This document shows positions 47,067 through 59,265 of a stretch of 64,000 nt of DNA, one piece after another; within the stretch, counting starts at the first letter, position 1; each line of letters begins with the position of its first letter. Source of the DNA: Paragordius varius (taxonomy: Eukaryota; Nematomorpha). The notes below the pieces were generated by a model. That model had not been told where the DNA came from. It saw only the letters and a list, made by a program, of their open reading frames with translations, and did no database searches. Both the position numbers and the translations under genes were made by a program. Where the stretch lies: positions 6,014,001 to 6,078,000 of the forward strand of contig OZ176055.1 in the NCBI GenBank assembly GCA_964247055.1, written 5' to 3'.

Positions 47067-49752
47067 TTATTGAAATATAATATTTCCATCCGTAGGTATG
47101 ATGTCTAAGCATGAAGGACCATGTTGTTTAAATATGCTTTCAGGGGCGTTATCATCACATGCAGTAAAATTAAATTGGGTGTACGAGTCCCAACCTGACT
47201 TCATTTCGGAATTCATCCAATGCGGGGAATGTCGATACATGGTACTACCATATCTATTGAGCATAAATCGTCCGGGGTTTGGGCTTGATTTGGCCCAAGT
47301 CATAATATCACCCGTTTTTAAGGGTACTAAGGAATAAGATTTCTTTGTCTTTTTTGTTTTAAATTTTTGATGATAAGACATTTTATGTTGCCCAAAAATT
47401 TCAATATGCTGTCCGAAACCCTGGAGAATGTATTTACCTCCTGCTAAAACACCATCCCTACAACACCAAGGTTTAGCGGCCTGATAAAATTCATAGCCCA
47501 TGGCGTGAAGTTTGACGGAGAGCGCAGCAATTTTCCTAGTTTGTGAGGATAAATAAGCTATATCCGCATCCCTGTCCCAAGGTAGAATTTGACTCATTTT
47601 GACGCTTCCTAGAAGGGTGCCCTCTTGCAATTCATAAGCCACGCCAGCTTTGTTTAACATGTTAAGTAAAGTGGTGAGCATAGTGTTAAACCTAAGTCTA
47701 CAACATGGACCTACAATACGGTTTAAGTCTCGTTTGTTGCAATCAATAGCTAAATCTTTCGACCGGCGTGTCATCAAATTATTAGGGTAAACGGGACAAG
47801 GGACGGTATAACTGAGAGTTTGATCCATTACATTTAAGGTATATTTTTCCAAACCGAATGCGTGCAAAAACTTTTTATATATTTGCAGATTTGTTTCAGT
47901 TTTTATGTTCGGAAAATTGGTAACCATAAACATTTGGTCAGGACATACTCCAATTTTAAATGGTTTCAAACTTTTGTAAAATTTGAGATGAAGATAATCA
48001 AATAAAAGGGTTGGATCTTTGATATGATCTAAAAGCGATAATATAAATATCAAAAATTTATTCTATAAAGACAAAACATAAAAACTGAAAGACAAATATT
48101 TTTTACAAAGACAGCCAAATTTTTTAAAACCTTGAATACTATATAATAGTTATATTTTGAAATGTGTGACCAATTGGTACTAATTTCTCTATTTCTTATT
48201 TTGAAAATAACCAAAACGATAAGTAATTAAAAAATTAAAGTTGATAATATATGGTTATCTATATGATGAAAATATTTGTCTATTAATGTTTTAAAAAATT
48301 ATATTTTTACTGTATATAATATTGAAAAGTGTCCAACACAAATGGCTTTGCGTGCCGCATTTGTAACTCGAAAAAGCCGGACAGATGGGGATCATAATTA
48401 TTTATTTCATACATACGACTGTAAATGCAAACAATATAACAATTTTTATAGTTTGTTGCTAATCTAATATCCTTAAACAGAAAATTTTTTACAGTTTTCT
48501 TGAAATTTTATTGGCATATTTTTGCAATTATAGAGTCCAAATTTTTCCTGAGCTGCAGGTTAGACCCCTCACCCTGATCTAGAATTAAGTAATAATATTT
48601 ACCCAACTCCGCAAAAATAGAAGTCCTCATCAAAATTGGACCGAAGGCATAATCACATATCAAACATTCATTCTTTGAATGAGCATATCCTTGTTGTAGC
48701 GTCCAAACTGAGTCCCAAATTTTTGATTGAAAACAATTCATATACCATTTATGAGTGTTAGCATCCTTTAAGGATCCAAAAACAGCATCAAATTTGTTAA
48801 GCAACGCATAATGCAATAAATGTGTTAAATTAAAATGTGTTTGGTCGAATACTAAATCCTGTTCATGTATGTAAAAGGCGTAAGGTAATTCCATTAGTTT
48901 TTGTGGTAAAAATTTTGATTTTATCCAAGTGGGATCTGTATTCCCAGTCGAATTTTGAGTTAATGAGTATATATGAGTGGACGTTAATATAGATATATGT
49001 TTAAACGGTAAATTAACTAAAAATGCACTGAGAAAATTTAAAGTTTTGGAGTTCGAATCATTCACATTAGTTTGATTTTCCGCCACAATAAATAACGATA
49101 CGAGAGAATATAGGTGACTTTGAAACGGACAGTTATGTAGATGTGGTCCATCGTTAAAAAATGGATAATTTTGAGAGGCAATTTTATAAGCTATTTGATT
49201 GCACGGTTGTAAAAATTTAGTCGATAACTGATTAGCTCTTGGGATATATGTGGGGTTGATGTTTTCTTTGATTTGAAATGAGATCCATTCATATTCTTTT
49301 GTTTTAGCCATTTTAATTGAAACTTTGTGCCCATACCGATACACGTAATGGGAAAAGGTCTCTTTTAGCAATACTAGTTGCAAGTGGTAAACGGTTTTTA
49401 TCAAATAATATAAAACATTGCGACATATAGGATCCCTCAACCCGGACCCATTTGCCGAATTGTTCAAACTATTATTCGGATGACAATAAATTAGTCTTTG
49501 TAGCAAATCGAATGCTAAAATATGGATTTTTTCAACGGGTTTCATGTAATAATGATTTGGTGTGTTTGAATTAATATTTTCAGGAAGCAGGATTAGTAAA
49601 TGTTTAGCAGAGGGTTTATGTGCTATCCATTTAGAGGAATATTCCACATCAAGTAGTGAATAGGATGAAATATATAGGAGAAATGAAACGGTGGAAAAGC
49701 AAATTCCAAAACCTAGGCAACAAACACGCAAACTTGACATGTTATTCTTCAT
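47067..49752 (-). CDS. FKRP-like type II membrane protein with LicD nucleotidyltransferase-fold domain
   Basis: Likely Golgi glycosylation enzyme; vertebrate FKRP transfers ribitol-5-phosphate to alpha-dystroglycan, but the substrate here is unknown. Two exons, 49752-48573 and 48028-47067 (donor CAGG|GTGAGG, acceptor TTTTAG|ATCATA), give 1,180 + 962 bases, exactly 713 codons plus stop. Residues ~8-30 form a signal anchor. Residues ~200-390 resemble the FKRP glycosyltransferase-like domain, with FDAVFGSLKDANTHKWYMNC and CDYAFGPILMR. The C-terminal LicD domain (~500-700) has GPCCRLRF, AGVAYELQEGTLLGSVK and PWDRDADI (Asp545, 547, 549, the metal-binding cluster). It is longer than human FKRP (495), mainly in the stem. 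Both FKRP-type domains in one chain favour FKRP over fukutin or bacterial LicD. No tandem neighbour helps with function. Confidence 0.85.
48060..48313. mobile_element. MITE family R in the FKRP-like intron
   Basis: Plus-strand left end TTCTATAAAGACAAAACATAAAAAC..AGACAAATATTTTTTAC and right end AATATTTGTCTATTAATG..TATTTTTACTGTA are inverted. The centre carries the family word AACCAAAACGATAAG. Confidence 0.6.
48326..48440. mobile_element. hAT MITE fragment in the FKRP-like intron
   Basis: GTGTCCAACACAAATGGC, then TTTGCGTGCCGCATTTG and AAGCCGGACAGATGGGG, matching the left part of the CAGGGGTGTCCAAC family. The first few bases and the right end are lost. Confidence 0.55.
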
Positions 49753-50555
49753 ATAAAAGTTTAATTAGTTAATTTGTCGCGATCTTCTTTCTACCTAACC
49801 AAAAGATTAAAAAAATGTATTAGAGAGATAAAATATTTAAAAATGTCATACAATAGATATATATAAATTAAAGGATCAGACATATCTCGGTAAAATAAAA
49901 TAATTAAACTCTTTTAGTTAGTAAGCTAAAGTGAATTAGGCGCATGAAACATTTTTTTATTTCTAAAATAAAGAATAATCTTTTTATATTTTCTTTTTCT
50001 CAGAAAAAGTATATTTTTGATCTAATATTTCCGATACGTGTGATAATAAAAAATAAAACTATAAGAGACAATGTGCCTTAGCTCTTAATTTTCTACATAC
50101 TATTATTTATATTTGTCCGAGTTTGTCCAATATCAGGATATTGAGGTTGGTTTTTTTAATAAATTTGGCGTTTTGTAAGTTTATATCTTACAAATACAAA
50201 TAATTTTAAGCAATTTTTAATGGTAAAAAATTTTTACCCACCTAACCACCGCCAATCCACAAACCTATTAATTTATTGAGCTTTTCTCTGTAATTGTAAC
50301 TTTTATATAGGATAGCTTTTAGATAACTAACTAACTAACCAGGTTATGGACGTTCAAAAGTTATCCTGTTTTGAAAATATAAATACAAATAGTTATAGAG
50401 AAAATAAATTACATATTGTTCATTTAATGAATTGTTGCTATCTGTTTTTCTGTATAAATCTATATAATATTGTAAAATGAAATTAATATGTATTGCATGT
50501 AAGCCTTATACTTTTACTTAATCAAATTCCAATAAATCAAATTAAATCACACTTG

Positions 50556-50586
<31 letters not shown>

Positions 50587-53500
50587 GATTATTATTTGTT
50601 CACAATAGACTTTCATACTGCAATTTTGTAATTACTTTTTTAACATTTGCATGCAAATAGTTGATATATTAAATTTGTCGCAATTTATGTTTTGGTCAAT
50701 ATAACGAGGAGTAAAAACTGGATAAATAATGTGCGGCCGGCCAAAAACCAAATAAATAAAAAATCCATAATAGCTCAAAAATTTTTGTGAATTGATTTCT
50801 TTAACATTTTTGTCAAAAAGCTTGAACTGGAAAAAAGTGGTGAGATGGATGTTTGCATATTTTTACAGTCTTATTTTTCATATCTAATAAAATATTTAAT
50901 AATACCCATATAGTTTACAAATGTGGACCGCAAAGCCATTTGTGTTAGACATCCCAGGTCTAATAAAAAATTTCATAATTTTTATATAATATAAAATTTA
51001 TTGACATTAAGTGCAAAGATCACTTTTTAATATGTATGTATGTATTGAATAAAATTATAGAGAATATATTGGTAAAACAATTTTTGTAAGGCACAAAATT
51101 ATTTGTTTTATGTTAAGATTTATATGGTTATTAACAACTTACAGCACAATCGTTAAATAAATTCTTTTTGAATACCAATTGGAAATCTGCCAAATATTTT
51201 TGCCTAATTTAGATACTAGATTTCTGATTACTTGATCACTTTGTTCTTATCTAAATTGGTAATCTTGTTAAACATTTTTTATTGCTATGATACGGATACG
51301 TTACTTATACACAATTCACAAAATTTATTGGTGTTTATATCATCAATAAAATTGCAGTGGATATACAACTTATTGAAACTCCATAAATTATCAATAGAAA
51401 GATTTGTATTATTAATCAAAATTAAATGAATGTTATATAAATACATGGTAAACAGCCATATTTTTGGTTATATGGGTTTTTTAAATTGATATAAGGATCG
51501 AAATTCAAATGTGTATGTTAGCAAGTATGACTGTTCAGTGCTTATTTCATACTTAATTTGATTCTGTTAATAAAAAAGTGTCCATCTTAGATTTTTTAAC
51601 AAAATTATAATTTTTAAAATAATTTTTCAAATTTTGGATAAAGTGAATGATAATGGGCTTTAAGCATTAAAAATTGAGTTTGACGATAATAAATACATTT
51701 TTTATGCCAAACAGCTGATTACTAATAGGTTGGCTATAAGTCTTTTAATTTGGAGTATTTTTTAAACTTTATTAGATACATATCAAACATTTCAATAATT
51801 TTTTAATTCTTTAAAAAAAGCGCTTCGCGGTTATAAATTTTAAAATTGAATTATTTATCGTAAAAGCTTTGCTCATTTTATAAATTTAAAATCACGTTAA
51901 CTTTATGGGGGTTATCACTACGTGGTATTTTTTAGCTAGGCTCAAGTTTGTAAGCTTTATTACTGCTTGTTTTTAGAAAAAGTCAAAGTAGCGTTTATTA
52001 TATTTATTTAAATGGTTTTCATAATTTTGGTGGTTTAAAATGTTAACTAAAATTTTTTAACGAGCTTTTTAAAATAAGACAACTCATCATGAAATTTAAT
52101 TTTAATCAATTAATTTAGAATATTCAAACATAAAATAAATAAATTTTAACGCAACTTTTTAGGATAGCATTAACATGTCAAAATATAGTGATTCCAAAAA
52201 TTTCTTAATTATTGAATGGTAAATCTTTTTTACGTATTTACAGCTTATGCCCTCTATCAGTAAAAATGAGTTTCTGGAATTTATTTTGGTAGCATCCGCG
52301 TATTCATAAATTCCATTAAAAATTTATAAATAGTTTAAAAGGACGATTTTTGCAAATTGTTGGATATTTTTTATAGTATATACAGCTTTCTTTGAAAGAA
52401 ATTTTTTTATTGAAGAATAAGATAACACCTTTGAATTGGAGGCGTCAACAAATACTATATTTGTATGATATTGAAAAACATAAAACGAAATATTTTTAAA
52501 ATTAATTTGATTTTATTTTTGAAAAATGAATAATGATTAATATAAAACTATGAATTACTTTAAACCTGAGAATTTGCTTTGAATATGAAATCAATAATAT
52601 TTAATTAATGTAAAACTTATTACCGATTGGATGTGAAGGGAATGAATAATTGGATTTAAAAGACATTTTATTCGATTGCAAAAAAAAGATTCACAAACCA
52701 TTTGAATTTAAAAATATTTGTTCCTCGTAAAATATGAATATGGATAAAATATCGTTATATTAAATTTGATATAGTAGTAATATATTTGAAATTTAATTGA
52801 TAATTTCCGACCGATCTATGTAATTAATACTTATATAATGAAAATGATAATATCTATATTACATATCATAGAAATATTCAGAAGAAGGGACAATATTTTT
52901 TTAAAGAAAAAAATAAAAAAAGGAGAATATATATATATATATATATATAAGAAAAGGATATCAATAAATTATATAAATTAAATTAATGCGGTAATGCGAT
53001 TAAGTTATATCATTACTAAAAAATAGAGTTTACTTTTCACCTGTGCAAATCAATCTATAATTTTTTTTGAAATAATAAAATTACTACAGTATACTTATAG
53101 AAAATTAAAAATCTTTCTGCCACATAAGAAATAATTTATTGTGATTAAAAAATAATTGATTATTATGGTTCTAAAGAAAATATAATATTTGTTCAACTCC
53201 TCTTTATCCAGGATACAGTTATCTTTATAATTGAAAAAACTAACAATTTGCTTTAATAAATATAATTCAATAAATTATAATTTCCAGCTCACTGTAAAGG
53301 GATAAAATATATTGAAATATCAGCCGTGAAAGATATCTGTCGATAAAATTATAGCTTTTAAAAAATTAGGACAAATTTTATCTGAATAAAAAAAAGAAAA
53401 AATTAGGGTTTAGAAAAGTATGGTTGCTATTTTGAAAAAAATATTTGTCTAGTTTTTACTTTTTATCTTGATAAGTTCAATCTTTTGGTTATTAATAGTT

Positions 53501-53966
53501 ATATTTATCATAAAATATTTAATAAAAATGCAAAAAAGTTGGCTTTTAAGCAATTTTCCAGAAAAATTGCGAACCCATTCAAATTCATAATAGTTTGCTT
53601 TATAATTTTAAATCACATTCTATCCCTTTTTTGAGTTAACCCCATCATCCACTCCCGGCATAATTAAAAAAAATAAAAATACAATTCCTCTGAAATCGTG
53701 TCTTTAAAGCAATTTTCTGGAAAATTTATAGATCTATTGCTCAATAGGGGTATTACCATTGTCTTTATAGGTGGCGCTAATTATGAATGAACATGGCATT
53801 ATTTCTTGTGTGCTGCTGTCCTCACCTAAAAATATCCCTTATTTTAAAATATTAAAATTGTTTTAGTGTTAATGAATTTAAATGAATTAAACTGTGCTAT
53901 TTATGTTGATGGGTAAAATATTGAAGAACTATTCTTAAAAATGGTTAAGATATTCAATTAATTTCT
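49753..53966. other. Intergenic, no gene seen
   Basis: AT-rich. Holds (TA)n runs at 50563-50586 and 52927-52949, a minus-oriented hAT end at 50918-50957 (complement reads CTGGGATGTCTAACACAAATGG), and the right part of a family R MITE at about 53390-53500 (GGTTTAGAAAAGTATGGTTGC). No coding frame longer than 65 codons has sensible content. Confidence 0.5.
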
Positions 53967-54423
53967 CAATTACCTTTTGGGGTGGTTTTATATCCAAGAG
54001 TGATTTCAAATTGAATATCTAAAGAATTTAAATTATTAAGCGAAATTTAAATATATGCTATCTTTAGCCTTTTCGCATATTTTTAATCAAACTTATTTGC
54101 CGCCTTTTTTTAATATAATTTTTTCAAATCGCTAATGCAACAGGCAAATATAATTATGGTTAGCAAATAATAATTTACATTAAAATAGGCTATATTTTAC
54201 CGGAAAAATTTGATGGATTTTGATTTTAATATCAGCTGTTTGTTCAAACTAGGTTTGGAGCTGTCCGAATTTTAAACTCCAGATGTGGCCAAAATACATG
54301 CTTTTTTATATAAGAACAATGTTAGAAAATTATATTTTAACTAAAATAACTTAAAAAACTGTACTTTGTTTACAAAATTGAGCTCTAGGATATAAAACTA
54401 CTCCATGAAAAGGTAATGAATTG
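53967..54423. mobile_element. MITE family Y, copy 3
   Basis: Inverted ends CAATTACCTTTTGGGG and AAAAGGTAATGAATTG, then TTTTATATCC facing GGATATAAAA. Internal landmarks AAATCGCTAATGCAACAGGCAAA, TTTTGATTTTAATATCAGCTGTT and GGAGCTGTCCGAATTTTAAACTC. About 457 bp, same orientation as copy 2. Confidence 0.62.
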
Positions 54424-54530
54424 TTAAATTGCACTAAACTTCGGTCTTAAAAAATATTTCATATCGTTTCGACTAGTCAGAACCGCGCAGGACTACAAAT
54501 ATATAGGTTCAAGCATTTTATCATCTAAAT

Positions 54531-56285
54531 AAGTGGTACTCACCAAAAAAATTCGGGCCAAATAAAATATATTTTTTTTCGAGGCTCAAAATGACAAATA
54601 TTTCATAGCTATTTGACACATATGCACATAAATATACTCTAAATCAGCACAATAAATTTTCAGATCGCATGTAAATCCAGCTAAAAACTCGTTTTGCACC
54701 ATTTAGTTTAGAAAATTAAAATATTAACAACATCTATTTTGATATTAACCAATAGTTTTTGACAAATTTGGTTATGCCTCATGACAGGCCAATCTTAATA
54801 CATAGTCCATATGATCATCGGTTAAGCGATTTCTGTTCTATTCTTGACACTTCATTTTTGAATATGCCGTCTCACACGTCTAAGTTAAAAACAGTTAGGA
54901 TAACTTGAGCATATATTTTTTATTTCCTTATTTATTTGGTACACATCTTGCCAAAACTTTACATGTCCCTCTTCTCTACGATTCTCCTTGAATATAAATT
55001 AAAATCATTTTTAAAATCTACCAATTTTTTGATGATAGGCGCCTGATCAAAACCGAAATACTTAAGTTGCATAATATTGGATATATCCATATGCCATGGA
55101 TTTTCAACGAGTTTTAAGAAATTTTTAATATTTCCTAATTCTTGAAAACTGAATTTCATATTAGATAAAAATGTTAAATGATTGTTTATTATTAAATTAA
55201 TCTCCGCGGTAAATTCCATATTTTCTTTATAAGTGTTGGAAAATATAGGAGTGTTTTATTTATAAAATCTTGTTTATATATTATTATTCAAAAGCAAATA
55301 TTTTAACAAATTGGGTTATTATTTTGCTCCCTTGAAGACTTGTATCAAAAATACTAAGTTATTTAGTAATGTCGCAAAAATAGGCTACCCCCATTTGTCA
55401 CTATTAATTTCCTTGTCAAACTTTCTAAATAATAAAATTTCATGTCTTTAAACAAAAAATTATATACCTTGATAAGGCCTGGCCATCTCACACCAGTGTA
55501 CAAAAGAATACTATCAAACTCACTGTGAATATCTTTCAGAAGGTTTTTAAATTTACGGCGGTTAAATTCTTTGCCACGGAAGTGAAAAGCTATGGACATA
55601 ATAGATTTTTGTTTCTGGTATAATTCTTTAATCTTTTTATATTTTTCGGTTCTTACCTCATGATTTTCTGGTAATTTATAAGAATTGGATTGTAAAATGT
55701 CTTTCAATATTGTATTTTTTTATTATGTTGTCCTTACATATAAGGCAGGTAACAACATTATTATTCAAAACGACGAAGATTTTTTCTTCCAATTCTTTTT
55801 CAAAGAAGCGATTTTCATCAAATATTTTACGTTTTTTAGCATTTTACATCATTTTGTTTTAAATATTATGTAGATTTTTTCAGAAGAAAGGAATATAATT
55901 TGAATTATGCTATTAATAAACAGGTTGAAATTTAATGTTGATTTGAAAAATATTTTATGGGAATGGGTTATGAAAAATGATGTAGTATAGCAATTTCTTA
56001 AATACAAAAAAGAAATGCAATAAAAACTTCAAAATCGAAAAGAAAATAGAATACAGAAACAAATGCCAAAATTTTGAATTTTAATGTAGTGAAATTTTTC
56101 TACATTTCAAATTAAATAAATAAAAAATTACCAAAATTAAATCTAAAGAAAATAAATAATTATTAAAATAAGAGAAAATTCGTTTATGTGTATTTTAATA
56201 ATTCATCAATAAAAATAATTTAAGTATCAATATGGTCATAGAGCAATTTTAAAGCACTTTTAGGGCCGCGGTTTGAGTACCACTG
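54531..56285 (-). mobile_element. hAT element with transposase relic, 1,755 bp
   Basis: The left end AAGTGGTACTCACC..GGGCC and the right end GGGCCGCGGTTTGAGTACCACTG are inverted repeats of the CAGTGGTACTCAAACCGCGGCCC type. They are bounded by a perfect 8-bp direct repeat ATCTAAAT (54523-54530 and 56286-56293). The minus strand inside carries two transposase fragments (55707-55363 and 55219-54959). At 1.75 kb it is shorter than an autonomous hAT, so it has lost sequence. Ends, duplication size and enzyme all agree. Confidence 0.82.
54959..55707 (-). pseudogene. hAT transposase fragments (ZBED5/GTF2IRD2-type)
   Basis: Two open stretches on the strand matching the host element. The first (55707-55363) contains HSEFDSILLYTGVRW, close to the hAT signature of the form H..Y.DLLLHTEVRWLSRGKVL. 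The second (55219-54959) has FQELGNIKNFLKLVENPWHMDI and KLVDFKNDFNLYS, the spacing of the F..NPF.VD and L.D.LK..F region that follows. No ATG opens the first; the N-terminal BED finger, most of the RNase H-like core and the C-terminal dimerisation part are not found. A splice (act G|GTGTGA to AAAG|AAAAT) could join the two, but decay is the simpler reading. Probably inactive. Confidence 0.62.
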
Positions 56286-56293
56286 ATCTAAAT

Positions 56294-56541
56294 CAAACAA
56301 ATGGCGACACGGACCGCATTCGAAATATGCATGGGATGTTATTAGATTTCGTAAATAAGGCTGTAAAATGCAAGCACAATAAAACAATTTTATCAAGTTC
56401 GTCACCAATTGGGTGGACGTATTCAAAATATTTGCATAATGAATATAAATTTTGTTAAGATTCTGTTTGCATTTTTGCAAATTATGCAATTTTACACGGG
56501 CCAACCTAATGTGGCGTAGGGTCGCGTGTTGTGCACCCCTG
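56294..56541. mobile_element. Second hAT MITE abutting the first, 248 bp
   Basis: Starts CAAACAAATGGCGACACGGACC, a shortened version of the CAGGGGTGTCCAACACAAATGG end, and ends GTGTTGTGCACCCCTG. The octamer before it is ATCTAAAT (shared with the upstream element) and the one after it is ATCTAGAA (56542-56549, six of eight identical). The body GCATTCGAAATATGCATGGG matches the copy at 19497. Confidence 0.65.
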
Positions 56542-56549
56542 ATCTAGAA

Positions 56550-59029
56550 TTATTAATGAAAATGTAAAATATTGGCTTTAAAAGATTTTTCCAGAAAAGT
56601 TGTAGTTCAATCGAAATCTCTGGTTAATAATTTAAAGATGCCCTGAGGGTCAACACACAAACCATGCTTAAAATGTTTACATATGATATCCTATGTTTAT
56701 TTTTTCTTGTAAACAACCTCCTGTTAAATTTCATTACCAAAAATTAATTACATCATTTTAAGTTCATTGATGTATATATAATATTAGGAAAATAATTGAA
56801 ATCCCAATCTTGCTAAAAACAAAAAATCTTTTTTCAAAATTTTTAAAAACATGCCATGAAAAAAATATATTCTCCACATGTATGTAAGAAAAAGTTGCAA
56901 ATAATCTATATGACTTGAAAACATAATTAAAATGCCTATAACCGAACTTTTATAATAATAAATAGATCTAGTAAAGTTTCAATAAAAAAAAATCGTGGTC
57001 AAATTTTTGTTCTATATTTGGTAATAAGATAGTATTATTTTAAAACATATTAACAAATAGATCAATAGCTAAATTTCTTAAACATTTAGGTTCAATATAT
57101 ACCAATTTGGTTGAGTCTTTTTTATATAATAAATCATTGTAATAAATATATATATACTTTAAACACTAAATAATAAGTGCAGCTATATTTATTCTACAAA
57201 ATTTAAAGTATCATTTAAAATATAAATATTTGTCACGCAAGATCCAAGAGTAACTGTTTCTAGTGTCCAGTTCGTTATTTAACGATTAATCCTTAAAAAC
57301 AAAGATATCTTTAAATTTACAAACAGAGCAAATAAATGGTCAAATGAACTAATATCTTTTTCTGATGAACATCAGTAAATCAATTATTTTCTATAAGGTC
57401 ATCAGAAAATGTCCTATCGCTTTAAAAATAACAACGTTTAAATTTATTAATTTGTATTACATATAATTATACAATAAGTCTTCCCTATAGTTTACCTATA
57501 ATCGTGAAACATAAAAGATTTATCAGCGTTCCATCTTTTAAAAGCACAATAATTAAAGAAATATTTTGGAGCCGCCAATATATTTCGTTCGGTTATATAA
57601 ATTATAAATAATATAACCTGTTAACTATATATTTTTTCCCACATACATTATAAAAAGTTATGTATCTTTCAATAATTTATAAAGTAGTTCCACATGGAAA
57701 TCTCCAACGTTTTCCATTTTTTAATTGCGATATTTATAAAGGTAAAATATGAGGGGCTTATTTAAATTTGCTTCAAAACTACATTTTTTCGCTAAAATTC
57801 AACTTCAAAATATCATTATATTATATGCCAACATTAACAACTAATTTAAAAAAATTATTGTCTAACTATAAATTCTACATTTTTAAATAATTTTTATTTA
57901 ATTAATTAACTTATGAGATAGCTGAGGTATATTTACCCCAAATTGGAATTTTTCAATTTATTACTTTGATATCACATTTTTTAATTATATATGGATAATT
58001 CCAAAACGAGCAGAATTTAACATTCAAAATCTAATTTCGAAAATTGAGTAGATTCCAATTAAAAGGCAAAAGTTGATAGGCAACTCTTAAAAGGGAATAA
58101 ATATTGTCTCTATTAAAACGCATTAAACAAAATTAAAACTTTGTCTAAGAGAAGACATTTCAATTTTGGTAATAACTTATTGGTCCATCACAAAAAATTT
58201 ATAAATTTACTGGAATACAAAGAGAAATGAAACAAGTACAATTGATAAGATATCCAAGCAATATAAAATGTTGTTTTATTACCATTTCTACTTTTTCTTA
58301 AATGGTTTTCGGTTCGCTAAAGAAATTAGTTTAAAACACAACTTTAAATTGAGTTTTATGGTTTTAACTTAGGTATATGTTTAGAATATCTATTACCAAT
58401 ATTAAGTTACACAATGGTATAATAATAATAATAAATGTCTTTTTACAAATAAAATGCACAAAAAGTGAGCTAAATTAGTTTAACCTTGCTGGAATAGTTA
58501 AAACTAAAATAAAATATTTAGTATCGAACCTACAAATTAGAGTTAATTTGATAAATTAAGCGCATAACTTTTTATAACATTTTTTAATAGTCACGCCTTA
58601 CCATTTTAGGAAAAATACTATAATTCAAACTTAGTTTTGCAATAGCATTAAAATATAATATATTTAAGTATAGGTTATTAAATTAGTTTAAATTATTAAT
58701 TAATATAAAAAACAGTTTCATGAGCAAATCAGAACAAAAAGATTTCAAAAAATGTCTATTTTTTGAAATATATTTTACTATTTTGTACGGATGCGCATAT
58801 GTTAAAAAACGGTAGAAAATCACGATTGAAAATTCCCAAAATAATTTATAAATAGCGGAAAATGTATTTAACAATAATAACTTCATATCTCACATGAGTT
58901 TTCATTGAATACGCTATTGTATGATGATTTTAGACACTAACTGAACACTTCGATTCGAATTGTAACATTGATAGAAATAGAAAATATTTTGTATTATTAT
59001 TTAATTTTACCATTTTACATGTGTCACTT
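56550..59029. other. Intergenic, nothing recognised
   Basis: AT-rich, with only short frames without motifs. No RNA gene or bounded repeat was found. Confidence 0.5.
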
Positions 59030-59265
59030 GACGAAATTTTTACCTTTCGGTTTTAGCTTAAAATAAGTAATCAAGTATTTTTAAATAAAATTTTTTACAT
59101 ATTTCGGTTTATCCATGTTATTTAAGTGCAAAATTTTTCCATGCTTTCAATTCCTTCAATATTTATTAAAGAATTTAATTCTAACAGGCCTGGTGTATCC
59201 AAGTACCCCAATTTGAATCGAAAGACAAAAATGAATGTCTTGTATCCAAGTGTTAATAATCCTTA
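59030..59265. repeat. Dispersed repeat X, copy 2
   Basis: Matches 15195-15430 in order and orientation: TTTTAGCTTAAAATAAGTAAT, TTTATCCATGTTATTTAAG, ACAGGCCTGGTGTATCCAAG, TACCCCAATTTGAATCGAA and CTTGTATCCAAGTGTTA. Confidence 0.45.

Larger units (their letters stand above)
48029..48572 (-). other. 544-bp intron of the FKRP-like gene, filled by two MITEs
   Basis: Contains a family R MITE (about 48060-48313) close to the acceptor and a hAT fragment (about 48326-48440, GTGTCCAACACAAATGGC). Both are non-coding. Together they account for over half of the intron. Confidence 0.75.

Noticed and set aside
47098-47337. Plus-strand frame of 79 codons
   Set aside because: It is the antisense of the LicD domain exon, which has clear conserved motifs on the minus strand.
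26250-48313. Family R repeats as introners (elements that create introns)
   Set aside because: Their ends do not coincide with the splice sites, copies also occur between genes, and they have ordinary inverted repeats; insertion into existing introns is simpler.
56220-56504. Minus-strand frame of 94 codons and the opposing plus frame
   Set aside because: Both cross the terminal repeats of two hAT elements; the translation is of terminus sequence.
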